Shown here: positions 1 through 7,332 of the stretch, piece after piece
Numbering within the stretch: position 1 is the first letter of the stretch
Layout of the letters: every line of letters begins with the position of its first letter
Assembly: GCA_013822425.1 (NCBI GenBank)
Contig: PNKL01000021.1
Location: 1-45,147 of the forward strand
Length of the DNA stretch: 45,147 nucleotides
DNA from: Gemmatimonas sp.
GTDB lineage: Bacteria; Gemmatimonadota; Gemmatimonadetes; Gemmatimonadales; Gemmatimonadaceae
Direction of reading: 5' to 3'
Made by a program: the position numbers and the translations under genes
The notes under the pieces: generated by a model
Seen by the model: only the letters and a program-made list of their open reading frames with translations
The model's database searches: none
Told to the model about the DNA's origin: nothing

Positions 1-108
1 GAACATCAGTCCTCTGTTACGCTCCTCTTCGCGCTGGTGCTGTTCGACGTGGCCGTGCGCATTGTCCGGAAATACGGGTCCGTGAGAACAGCGAAGGAGC
101 GCGAGTGA
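1..108 (+). CDS. C-terminal end of a membrane protein (partial)
   Basis: An open frame enters from the window edge and stops with TGA at 106-108. It gives 35 residues: a hydrophobic stretch (VTLLFALVLFDVAV) followed by a basic tail ending TAKERE. This looks like the last membrane segment and cytoplasmic tail of an unidentified protein. The next gene starts with GTG at 105, making a GTGA overlap, so the two are probably translationally coupled. The family cannot be named from this fragment. Confidence 0.6.
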   Translation, partial: EHQSSVTLLFALVLFDVAVRIVRKYGSVRTAKERE

Positions 109-782
109 CGACGCAGCGCTCGCACACGCGCAAGCCGCTCGCGATCCTGGCGGGCATCGGCCTCCTTGTCATCGGCCACTCGCTGACGGAGGACTCGCCC
201 GCGCAGTTCTCGCGTACCCTGCCGTTCCTGCTGATGCTGATTCTCGGCGAACTCGTTCGCGAATGGACGGTCGCCCGACTTGCACCGACGGCGGACGAGC
301 GGACGATGCGTCGGCGCCGATACCATCAGTGGATTGCCCTGATTGCGGGTATTGGGTTTATGGCGTTGTCGGTCATTGGAGCCGTAGACGAGTGGTGGCC
401 GAGGCGTGGCGTATGGGGCTATGCGCTCTTCGCCGCCGGCATGATCGGCCTCGGCGTCTCAGCTGGCATCATGCTCGTGCGAAGTCGGACAGATGCCGAC
501 GCCAAGCTTGCGGAGATGGCACGCGGGGGCCAGCAGCCCGTGAGCAATGCGCTCAGTCCGCTTGCCTTTCCGCTGGTCTTTGTCGTGACTCTGGTGATCT
601 TCGCCATGGCAAACGCCACGGCAATTGACACGCTTCTCTCGCAGCAGGCACTCAACAGCAGGCAGTGGATTCGCGTGATCGTGTCGGCCGTCCTTTGCGG
701 CGGGCTCGCCTTTATCGTCATGCGCAAGCTGAACGAGTTCGCGGACCGCCCGTTCGATGCAGCGAATCCCGACCTCACCTAA
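105..782 (+). CDS. Membrane protein of unknown function
   Basis: 225 residues starting at GTG 105, which overlaps the stop of the preceding gene (GTGA). About five to six hydrophobic segments are visible, roughly at residues 12-27, 40-55, 75-95, 103-125, 152-170 and 188-205. A basic RRRR patch lies before the third. I see no catalytic motif. The gene sits between two other membrane-protein genes with almost no spacing, suggesting a small envelope operon. Function is not recognised. Confidence 0.65.
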   Translation: MTTQRSHTRKPLAILAGIGLLVIGHSLTEDSPAQFSRTLPFLLMLILGELVREWTVARLAPTADERTMRRRRYHQWIALIAGIGFMALSVIGAVDEWWPRRGVWGYALFAAGMIGLGVSAGIMLVRSRTDADAKLAEMARGGQQPVSNALSPLAFPLVFVVTLVIFAMANATAIDTLLSQQALNSRQWIRVIVSAVLCGGLAFIVMRKLNEFADRPFDAANPDLT

Positions 783-792
783 AGGTTGTCAG

Positions 793-1275
793 GTGGCCAC
801 CACCCTCTCCTCCCGCTGGACCCCGTTCTACAAGTTCGTCATCCCGCCGCTGGTGCTCGGCGGAATCGGAACGAGCGCCGTCGTTGCCTATCTGCACCCC
901 GAACCGCAGAGGATGCCGCCCGGCCTGCGCGCGGACCAGGGATGGCTGCTCCTCGCCGGCGCTACAGTGGTCGTGGCCACAATTCTCTGGTGGGCCCTCA
1001 GGCGGTTGATGCGCGTCGAGCTCGACGATGACGAACTGATCATCTCGAACTACCGCACCGAGATCCGCGTCCCGCTGTCGAACGTCGCCAGGATCGGCGG
1101 CCCAAGCTGGAGCAGCCCGCCGCGCTACACGCTGACGTTCGAAGAGCCCACGGACCTTGGGCGCACCGTCGCGTTCATTCCGCCGATCACGTGGACGCTG
1201 GGGCGCATGAAGGAGCGGGATGAAGTGGTGGAACTGCGCGCCGCGTGGGAGGCGGCGCGTAGTGCTAAGCCGTGA
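793..1275 (+). CDS. Membrane protein with PH-like C-terminal domain
   Basis: 160 residues if GTG 793 is the start. I prefer it to the upstream in-frame ATG at 757 because AAAGG at 781-785 is well spaced and 757 lies inside the previous gene. Two N-terminal membrane segments (about residues 13-30 and 55-72) are followed by a soluble part, VELDDDELIISNYRTEIRVP onward. This reads like the beta-rich bacterial PH-like (bPH) domains that follow paired membrane helices. The domain call is inference from pattern only. Confidence 0.6.
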   Translation: MATTLSSRWTPFYKFVIPPLVLGGIGTSAVVAYLHPEPQRMPPGLRADQGWLLLAGATVVVATILWWALRRLMRVELDDDELIISNYRTEIRVPLSNVARIGGPSWSSPPRYTLTFEEPTDLGRTVAFIPPITWTLGRMKERDEVVELRAAWEAARSAKP

Positions 1276-1315
1276 TCAGCTTGGCAGTGCGGCGAGCAGG
1301 GTAACTGCAACGACT

Positions 1316-1446
1316 TACCACGGATAACACGGAAGAAGGCGGACGAACACGGAGAGAACATTGGGGGGGGCGCACCGCAGCGTCGGTGCGCACCCCCCGA
1401 AGTCTGATCCGTGTTTATCCGCGCCTGAATCCGCGTGATCCGCGGC
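1316..1446. repeat. Nested inverted repeat (CACGGAT family) with a 15-bp GC hairpin
   Basis: The gap 1276-1478 between convergent genes holds no gene but a large imperfect inverted repeat. The outer arms are built on CCACGGATAACACGG (from 1318) and its mirror ending TGATCCGCGG (to 1445). At the centre, 1363-1377 pairs with 1384-1398 with one mismatch around a 6-nt CAGCGT loop. There is no T-tract, but the position between convergent genes fits a bidirectional terminator or a dispersed intergenic element. Confidence 0.7.
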
Positions 1447-1478
1447 AAAGCAGTTGCCGTTGTCGTCCCCTTCCCCCC

Positions 1479-2303
1479 TCACCCGTACCTCACGTCCCGC
1501 CCCCGAAAGCGCTTCTTCATGACCGCGATCGCCGCGCGGCTGGAATCAACCAGCACGCAGTCGCGGCCGTTGCGGTCGGCGGCATCGCCGAACGAGCCGC
1601 TCCCCGCGAAGAAGTCGAGCAGGCGGTCGCCTGGGTTCGAGTGCACGCGCACGATGCGCTCGAGGATGCCGAGCGGCTTCTGCGCGGGGTAGCCGGTCTT
1701 CTCCTTCCCCGTCGGGCTCACGATGGTGTGCCACCACGTGTCGGTGGGCACCTTGCCACGCGCGGCCTTCTCCGCCCCAACCAGTCCCGGCGCCATGTAC
1801 GGCACGCGGTCGCCGGCGTCCTGGTTGAAGGTGTAGTGCTTCGGGTCGCGCGCGTACCAGAGCAGGTTGTCGTGCTTGGGGCTCCACCGCTTGCCCGTCC
1901 GCGCGCCATAGTCGTACGCCCAGATGATCTCGTTGATGAACGAGGCGCGGCCGAAGATCTGGTCCAACAGTACCTTGGCGTAGTGCACCTCGCGATAATC
2001 GAGATGCACGAAGAGCGACCCGGTGCTCGTCAGCAGGCGCTGCGCCTCCACGAGCCGCGGCTCGAGGAAGGCGAGGTAATCACCGAAGACATCCCCGAAC
2101 GAGCTGCTCCCGGTGCGCACCTGCGTGTAGCGCTTGCCGTTGAATGCCACCCGCCCACCCTCGTTCACCCGCTGCGCCTTCCAGCTCGTCCGCACCTGCG
2201 CACGCCCCGTGTTGAAGGGCGGGTCAATGTAGATCAGGGCGAAGCTCGCCGCGGAATAGGCGGCAAGGGCCTGGAGATTGTCGGCGTGGTGGATGGTCAG
2301 CAC
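1479..2303 (-). CDS. Solitary DNA methyltransferase (N6-adenine/N4-cytosine, beta-class order)
   Basis: 274 residues from GTG 2303. The catalytic motif DPPF (residues 27-30, in DPPFNTG) comes before the AdoMet-binding motif FAGSG (232-236). That is the motif order of beta-class amino-methyltransferases such as the type III Mod/MboII group. A TGYPAQKP segment precedes the AdoMet motif, as is usual in this family. The central region (about 50-200) is likely the target-recognition part. No restriction endonuclease gene is adjacent, so it is probably an orphan methylase acting on chromosomal DNA. The target sequence cannot be read from the protein. The start lies next to an inverted-repeat element. 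Confidence 0.88.
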   Translation of the reverse strand: MLTIHHADNLQALAAYSAASFALIYIDPPFNTGRAQVRTSWKAQRVNEGGRVAFNGKRYTQVRTGSSSFGDVFGDYLAFLEPRLVEAQRLLTSTGSLFVHLDYREVHYAKVLLDQIFGRASFINEIIWAYDYGARTGKRWSPKHDNLLWYARDPKHYTFNQDAGDRVPYMAPGLVGAEKAARGKVPTDTWWHTIVSPTGKEKTGYPAQKPLGILERIVRVHSNPGDRLLDFFAGSGSFGDAADRNGRDCVLVDSSRAAIAVMKKRFRGRDVRYG

Positions 2304-2315
2304 AACTACAATATG

Positions 2316-2456
2316 GCGGAACGAGGAGGGGGTTGAGGCGTAGCGAGGAGCAAGGAGAGGTGGAACGAGGAGAGAGGCCTCTGGCGCACAAGAGACCGCC
2401 CTCCTCGTTCCGCATCCCGTCCCTCCTCGCTACGCCTCTACCTCCTCCCCGTTCCG
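2316..2456. repeat. Intergenic inverted repeat, family B (GGAACGAGGAGG...)
   Basis: The left arm begins GGAACGAGGAGGGGG and contains GAGGCGTAGCGAGG. The right arm carries the mirror images CTCCTCGTTCC, CCTCGCTACGCCTC and CCCCGTTCC. It fills the space between the start of the methyltransferase and the end of yceI. Related copies lie at 9281-9325 (one arm), 15811-15904 and 22594-22744. Confidence 0.8.
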
Positions 2457-2457
2457 T

Positions 2458-3021
2458 TCAACGCGTCGCCGGCTTGAACGTCACGTTGAAGCTCACCGCC
2501 ACTTCGTCCGCGATCGGGTTCATCATGGAGTTGTAGGCCACGCCGTACTCCGACCGCACGATCGTGAACTGTCCCTTCATGCGCCCCGTGCGCGTCTTCT
2601 CGTCCCAGAAGACCAGCGTCCCCGGGATCGTCACTGGCTTCGTCACGCCGCGGATGGTCAGGTCACCTGTCAGGTTGACCTTCGTGTCGCTCAGCTTGTT
2701 CACGATCGTCGAGACGAAGGTGATCTGCGGGAACGAATCGGCGTGGAAGAAGTCCTTGCTGCGCAGGTGGTTGTCGCGCGCCACCACGCGCGTGTTCACG
2801 CTCTTGGTGTCAATGACCAACTTCACCGACGCCTTGTCCCACGCCGCCGGGTCGAGCGTGATGTCAACGTCCCACGTGTCCCAGAAGCCGTGCGCGTCCA
2901 GCAGGCGCGACTCGGCGACGAAGTTGATCTGGCTGTGCGCCGCGTCCTTCACGAACTTCGCCTCCTGGGCGCCCGCCGCCGTGGCGACGAGGAGGACGAA
3001 CAAGCCAAGCACTGCACGCAT
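2458..3021 (-). CDS. YceI family secreted protein
   Basis: 187 residues from ATG 3021, chosen because GGAG lies 9 nt upstream and a signal peptide follows at once (AVLGLFVLLVATAAGAQ). The mature part begins with the typical YceI opening, DAAHSQINF. It continues with strands such as KSVNTRV, LRSKDFFHADSFPQITFVST and GDLTIRGVTKPVTIP, which match the YceI lipocalin-like barrel thought to carry polyisoprenoid or other lipids in the periplasm. The length is normal for the family. The frame is open further upstream to 3180, but those codons would precede the signal peptide and are unlikely to be used. Confidence 0.9.
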   Translation of the reverse strand: MRAVLGLFVLLVATAAGAQEAKFVKDAAHSQINFVAESRLLDAHGFWDTWDVDITLDPAAWDKASVKLVIDTKSVNTRVVARDNHLRSKDFFHADSFPQITFVSTIVNKLSDTKVNLTGDLTIRGVTKPVTIPGTLVFWDEKTRTGRMKGQFTIVRSEYGVAYNSMMNPIADEVAVSFNVTFKPATR

Positions 3022-3114
3022 ATGTGTCCGCTCCATCTGCATCTGGTGGGATGACCCAGCCGGGGGGCCGGGCATGACGGGGGAAGATTGCTTTAGTGCT
3101 GAGATTCTCGCAAG

Positions 3115-3144
3115 TGGGGCAACTCCTGATGGGGCAACTCCTGA
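3115..3144. repeat. 15-bp tandem duplication
   Basis: The 15-mer TGGGGCAACTCCTGA occurs twice head to tail. It lies in the 187-nt gap (3022-3208) between the DtxR-type gene and yceI, upstream of yceI on its strand. The rest of the gap is C-rich and holds no gene that I can support. Confidence 0.85.
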
Positions 3145-3208
3145 CAACGAAACCCCTTCACCCCACCCTGCCCCCTGCACCTCACCGTGCCCCTGCCCCA
3201 GTCGGCCG

Positions 3209-4003
3209 TCACCTCACATAGACCTTTCTCGCCACCGCCGACCCGATCACGTGCCGCGCCCTTCCCACCGCCACCGTCAGCGGTCCCTCGAACGGCGCCC
3301 GGTCCACGAGTCGCAGCGTCACCCCGGGGCGAATCCCCAATTCGCCGAGGTAGCGCAGCAGCGCCGGGTCGCGGTCGCTCATGCGCGCCACGCGCGCCGG
3401 CGAGCCCACCGCCAGGTCGTCCAGCGTACGCAGCCGCGTGTCGTCCACGCTGCCGTCGGTGCGCGGGATCGGCGCGCCGTGCGGATCCACGTCCGGATTG
3501 CCGAGCGCTGCCGCCATCCGGTCGATGAGATCCGCGCTCGCCGCGTGCTCCAGCCGCTCGGCCTCCTCGTGCACGCCGTCCCAGCCGAAGCCAAGCCGCG
3601 TCACGAGGTAGCTCTCGAGAATGCGATGACGGCGGATCATCTGCAGGGCGACGCGCCGCCCGCGCGCCGTGAGCCGCGCCCCGCGGTACCGCTCCACCGC
3701 CACCAGCCCCTGCCGCGCCAGCCGGCGCACCATGCCGCTCACCGACGCCGGCGCGATGCCGAGGCGCGTGGCGATGGCCGTCGTGGCCGCGGCATCGCCG
3801 TCGCGCTCGATCTCGTAGATGGTCTTCAGGTAGTCTTCGGCTTGCCGCGTGAGCACGGGCGTGATCCTCGCGGGCGGCGTGGCCGGGCGCCCGGCGGGGC
3901 TGCGAGTGCCGCGAGTACCGCGAGTGCCGCGAGTGCCGCGAGTGCCGCGAGTGCCGCGAGTGCCGCGAGTGCCGCGAGTGCCGCCGCGGGGTGGAGCGGT
4001 CAC
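3209..4003 (-). CDS. DtxR/MntR-family metal-dependent repressor with FeoA-like domain
   Basis: 264 residues from GTG 4003. The start is well supported: AGGAG lies 6 nt upstream and the GTG overlaps the stop of the universal stress gene (GTGA). The N-terminus carries nine GTR tripeptides encoded by a 9-bp repeat. A winged helix follows (RQAEDYLKTIYEIE..., ATRLGIAPASVSGMVRRL), then the DtxR dimerisation/metal region (RHRILESYLV, HEEAERLEHAAS, NPDVDPHGAPIP). A C-terminal FeoA/SH3-like domain (ARVARMSDRDPALLRYLGELGI to the end) closes the protein. It is the last gene of the operon with mntH, so it probably represses it in response to Mn(II) or Fe(II). Which metal it senses cannot be decided here. 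Confidence 0.9.
   Translation of the reverse strand: MTAPPRGGTRGTRGTRGTRGTRGTRGTRGTRGTRSPAGRPATPPARITPVLTRQAEDYLKTIYEIERDGDAAATTAIATRLGIAPASVSGMVRRLARQGLVAVERYRGARLTARGRRVALQMIRRHRILESYLVTRLGFGWDGVHEEAERLEHAASADLIDRMAAALGNPDVDPHGAPIPRTDGSVDDTRLRTLDDLAVGSPARVARMSDRDPALLRYLGELGIRPGVTLRLVDRAPFEGPLTVAVGRARHVIGSAVARKVYVR
3902..3982. repeat. Nine-copy 9-bp tandem repeat inside the DtxR gene
   Basis: The unit GCGAGTGCC is repeated nine times without interruption, with one silent change in the second copy (GCGAGTACC). It is in frame with the repressor gene and encodes (Gly-Thr-Arg)x9 near the N-terminus. Copy-number change would lengthen or shorten this basic tail without breaking the frame. Confidence 0.97.
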
Positions 4004-4341
4004 GGAGCGCTCCTGGGCGGCGCCTCACGCACCATCAGCACCGGAACGTGCGTGCGGTGGCGCAGCTCGCTGGCGACGCTCCCCCGGATCAGGTCGTTGA
4101 GCCCCCGGTGTCCGTGGGTGGCCATGGCGATGAGGTCGGCGCCTTCGCGCATGGCAGCGGCGGCGATCTCGTCGGCCGGGTTGCCGCACGCCAGCACCGC
4201 CTCGCACGGCAAGCCGTCAGCGATGATCTCCTCGCAGAGGACGATGGCTGCCCCGCAGTGGCGCGCGACCTGGCGCACGTGGTCAAGGATGACCCGGTCG
4301 GTACGCGTGTTCTCGAGCGGTACGAGGATGCGCTTGTACAT
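4000..4341 (-). CDS. Universal stress protein (UspA family)
   Basis: 113 residues from ATG 4341, which overlaps the mntH stop as TGATG; an in-frame GTG at 4353 is less likely. The protein has the Usp fold order: KRILVPLENT at the start, ADLIAMATHGHRGL, then the nucleotide-binding GHRGLNDLIRGSVA and the terminal strand VPVLMV. It keeps the G-x2-G-x9-G-S pattern of ATP-binding members. The length is a little shorter than the usual 140. It is coupled on both sides to mntH and the DtxR gene, so it is likely co-expressed with metal uptake. Confidence 0.88.
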   Translation of the reverse strand: MYKRILVPLENTRTDRVILDHVRQVARHCGAAIVLCEEIIADGLPCEAVLACGNPADEIAAAAMREGADLIAMATHGHRGLNDLIRGSVASELRHRTHVPVLMVREAPPRSAP

Positions 4342-5747
4342 CAGGAGATCCACCCCGTAATGGTCTGCACCAGCAGCCAGACGTTAAGAGTCGCAATGAA
4401 GAACGCCACCACGTACGCCAGCGCCTTGAGCCAGGGCGGATTCGCAAACTCGCCCATTTTTCCCTTGTCCGACGTGAACAGAACCAGCGGGAAGACCGCG
4501 AACGACAACTGCAGCGACAGGATGACCTGGCTCAAGATAAGCAGTTTCGCGGTGCCGCTCTCGCCGTACAGGATGCTCACGATGACGGCCGGCACGATGG
4601 CCACCGCGTGCGTGATCGACCGCCGCACCCACGGCCGCAGGCGCAGGTCGAGGAAGCCCTCCATGACGATCTGCCCGGCGAGCGTGCCGGTGAGCGTCGC
4701 GTTCTGCCCGCTGGCCAGCAGCGCGACTGCAAAGACCGTTGACGCGCCGGCGACGCCCAGCAGCGGCGTGAGCAGCCGGTGGGCATCCTGGATTTCGGCT
4801 ACTTCCGTGTTGCCCGTCGTGTGGAACGTGGCGGCAGCGACGATGAGGATGGCCGCATTGATGAACAGCGCCATCGAGAGCGCGATGGTCGAGTCGATGA
4901 ACGCGAACCGCACCGCCTCGCGCTTGCCCTGCGCCGTCTCCTCGTAGCGCCGCGTCTGCACCACCGACGAGTGCAGGTACAGGTTGTGCGGCATCACCGT
5001 GGCGCCGAGGATGCCGATGGCGATGTAGAGCATCTGCGGATTGGTGACGATCTCCGTGGTCGGGATGAAGCCGCGCGCGACCGCGCCAAGGTCGGGGCGC
5101 GAGATGAACATCTCGAACAGGAAGCAGGCGCCGATCGTGGCGATGAGCACGATGACGAGCGCCTCAAGCAGGCGGAAGCCGCGCCGCTGCAGCATGAGGA
5201 GAATCAGGTCGTCCACCGCCGTGATGATGACGCCTCACGTCAGCGGGATGCCGAAAAGCAGGTTGAGCGCGATGGCGGAGCCGATGACCTCGGCGAGGTC
5301 GCAGGCGGCGATGGCGATTTCACAGAGGAACCAGAGGGCGATGGAGACCGGGCGCGAGTAGTGGTCGCGGCACGCCTGCGCGAGGTCGCGCCCGGTGACG
5401 ATGCCCAGCTTGCTGGAGAGTCCCTGGAGCAGGACGGCCATCAGGTTGGACAGGAGGATGACGCTGAGGAGGGTGTAGCCGAACAGCGACCCGCCGGCAA
5501 TGTCGGTGGCCCAGTTGCCCGGGTCCATGTAGCCGACGGCGACGAGATAGCCCGGGCCCGCGAAGGCGAGGAGCTTGCGGAATCAGGTCGCGCCGTCCAC
5601 GGGGATCGTGCGGTACGACTCGGAGAGCGAAGGGGCGGCGCGCGACCGGCGCCATCCGTCACTCCTCGGTACGGCGGCCCCCTTCGCCGGTAGGTCCGGA
5701 GTCGCAGGGACGGTAGCGGTGGCGTCGGGTAGAGGCGGGCTGGTCAT
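4341..5747 (-). pseudogene. mntH: Nramp Mn/Fe transporter with two in-frame UGA codons at Trp positions
   Basis: Reading from ATG 5747 (TGATG overlap with the porin stop), one unbroken frame of 469 codons covers a full Nramp transporter. TGA codons fall at codon 55 (5583-5585) and codon 171 (5235-5237). Key motifs are intact: DPGN in [10 protein letters not shown] (TM1) and [10 protein letters not shown] (TM6), plus [10 protein letters not shown] and [10 protein letters not shown]. From memory of close MntH relatives, the first TGA replaces Trp before [11 protein letters not shown] and the second replaces Trp in PLT-W-GVIIT. Other Trp codons in the gene are TGG. It may be a recent pseudogene, a sequence error, or a recoded gene. 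If functional, it imports Mn(II)/Fe(II) with protons across the inner membrane. Confidence 0.85.
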
Positions 5748-6910
5748 CAGAAGTAGGTCGTCAGTGACACAAGCACGGCGGCGCGCTCCGTGGGGTTGTT
5801 GAACTGGTCCCGATCGCGGCCGCGCACCAGGTCGAATTTGATCGCGCTGTCCCGCGTCGGGCGGAAGGTGAGCCCCGCGGTAAAGCGCACCACGGCGTCG
5901 CCCCGCACGTGGCGGTTGAGGTCAATGGCGTCGAACCGTGCCTTGGCCGCGAATGACGACTGGGGCATGGTGCGCACGAGGCCTCGCGCGAACTCGCGGA
6001 CGACTTCCACGTAGCCCCCCGCCTGCCGCGTCGCGTAGATGCCGTGCAGGCCGTCCGGGACGGCGATGGCTGCCGTTGCCGCCTCGCCTTGCAGCAGCAC
6101 GCCGCGCCATTCGGCCTCGACGTCGAGCACGGCGATGGTCAGCGACCGCCGCGCGTCGAACGCCACCCCCTCGCTGGCGTGCGTGTTCCACTGGCCGCGG
6201 TGCGCCGACAGCCCGAACTCGGTGCCAAGGCGGGGGCTCCACGCGACGCGTCCGACAAGCGCGGGAGACCCGTTGTTGTCCTTGAAGTTCCCGCGTCCAG
6301 CGGGAATCCGCGTTCCCGCCTCCGACGCCGTCACCACGCCGTCGCTGAAGCCGTTGGTGGCGTAGAGCTCCCACGTCAGGCGCGACGCCCCACCCGTGCG
6401 CACCCGCCCGAACGCTCCGATGGCCGGTTCCGACAGCGCCACGCCGATGATTTCGGTGGAGACGAGGGGGCGGTCGGTGAACTCGGTGAGCGGACTGTCG
6501 TGCGCAAGATTGAACCGGCCGAGCGGCGAGAGGATGATCCCGCCGCGGAGCGACAGCGCGGGATGCAGGCGGAGGTCCATGGCCGCGAACTCGAGGCTGA
6601 CCTCGCGTCCGCCCTCCTCGAACTCGAGTTCGGCGGCGAAGCGCACGAAGTCGCTCACCCGCGCGTTGGCGAACAGATTGAACCGCTTGGCCTCGAAGCC
6701 GCCGTCCACCAGCAGGCCGTCCGCACGTTCGTGACGCCAGTGTACCTCGGCGTATCCGCCGAAGACGGCGCGTCCCGCCAGGCGATGTTGAAAGGGCTTG
6801 TCGTAGACGCCGCCTCGCACGAACGGCCGGTCTGTCGTGTCGGCCTGCTGCGCGCGGGCACTGCCGGCGACGAGCAGCGCCGCGATGGCGATGAGCAGGT
6901 GGCGCATCAT
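5747..6910 (-). CDS. Outer-membrane porin-like protein
   Basis: 387 residues from ATG 6910 (GGAGGA upstream; ATGA overlap with the Rieske stop). A signal peptide is clear (RHLLIAIAALLVAGSARAQ). The rest is rich in alternating beta strands, with blocks such as AVFGGYAEVHWRHE, FNLFANARVSDFVRFAAELEFE, GGIILSPLGRFNL and FTAGLTFRPTRDSAIKFDLVRG. It ends in a beta-signal-like strand with terminal Phe (VLVSLTTYF). This is the pattern of porins of the phosphate-selective (OprP/O) superfamily. The substrate is unknown; its place in the operon suggests passage of metal or a metal chelate. Confidence 0.82.
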   Translation of the reverse strand: MMRHLLIAIAALLVAGSARAQQADTTDRPFVRGGVYDKPFQHRLAGRAVFGGYAEVHWRHERADGLLVDGGFEAKRFNLFANARVSDFVRFAAELEFEEGGREVSLEFAAMDLRLHPALSLRGGIILSPLGRFNLAHDSPLTEFTDRPLVSTEIIGVALSEPAIGAFGRVRTGGASRLTWELYATNGFSDGVVTASEAGTRIPAGRGNFKDNNGSPALVGRVAWSPRLGTEFGLSAHRGQWNTHASEGVAFDARRSLTIAVLDVEAEWRGVLLQGEAATAAIAVPDGLHGIYATRQAGGYVEVVREFARGLVRTMPQSSFAAKARFDAIDLNRHVRGDAVVRFTAGLTFRPTRDSAIKFDLVRGRDRDQFNNPTERAAVLVSLTTYF

Positions 6911-7332
6911 GCGCTCCTCCGCAGGTCGATGAGCAGCCGTCCATCGGCGACGGCGGCGTGATAGCGTGGGAGCGGATGCTGTGCGGGACCGCGCAGTACC
7001 GCGCCGTCGCGCCCAAAGGCAGACCCGTGGCAGGGGCAGACGAGGCGCGTTGCCTCCGCGTCGAGTGTGCATCCGCGATGCGTGCATTGGGACGAGAGCG
7101 CGGCGAAGGCGCCCGCGCCAAGCGCGAGCACGAAGATGGGATCGCTCTCCGCCTCAGGGAGGAGACTTAGCACGCCCCCCTCGCGCGCCAGCTCCGGAAA
7201 GTCGGCCAGCGCCAGCGACACTCGACCTTGCGGTGCGGGCACAGTGTGCACCACGAGCGAGCCGCAGCCCCCGAACGCGAGCGCGGCGGCGGCGGCCGAG
7301 CAGCGGGTGACGAACTCACGCCGCGCGATCAT
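6907..7332 (-). CDS. Tat-exported Rieske [2Fe-2S] lipoprotein
   Basis: 141 residues from ATG 7332 (ATGA overlap with the upstream di-heme gene). The N-terminus has a twin-arginine signal (RREF, residues 4-7), a hydrophobic run and a possible lipobox ending at Cys23 (AFGGC). Both Rieske boxes are present: C83-T-H85-R-G-C88 and C99-P-C101-H102-G-S. C83, H85, C99 and H102 would bind the cluster, with C88-C101 as the disulfide. This is a small single-domain protein, not a cytochrome bc1 subunit: there is no cytochrome b gene nearby. It probably passes electrons in the periplasm with the neighbouring di-heme protein. Confidence 0.92.
   Translation of the reverse strand: MIARREFVTRCSAAAAALAFGGCGSLVVHTVPAPQGRVSLALADFPELAREGGVLSLLPEAESDPIFVLALGAGAFAALSSQCTHRGCTLDAEATRLVCPCHGSAFGRDGAVLRGPAQHPLPRYHAAVADGRLLIDLRRSA

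Noticed and set aside
1386-2336. 316-codon open frame on the plus strand
   Set aside because: It is antisense to the DNA methyltransferase with DPPF and FAGSG motifs and starts inside an inverted repeat.
3902-3982. CRISPR-like array
   Set aside because: The unit is 9 bp, directly tandem, without spacers and in frame with a protein, so it is a coding tandem repeat.
2564-4360. 598-codon open frame on the plus strand
   Set aside because: It runs antisense through the YceI, DtxR and Usp genes, which have clear family motifs; its Arg/Ala/Ser-rich sequence and low-complexity run come from high GC and the 9-bp repeat.
4341-5747. Global reassignment of UGA to Trp
   Set aside because: Many other genes here end in TGA within tight ATGA or GTGA overlaps, and Trp elsewhere in mntH is TGG, so UGA is a normal stop codon in this genome.
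5922-7121. 399-codon open frame on the minus strand overlapping the porin
   Set aside because: It is an out-of-frame shadow of the porin, which has a signal peptide, a Shine-Dalgarno sequence and a terminal beta-signal.
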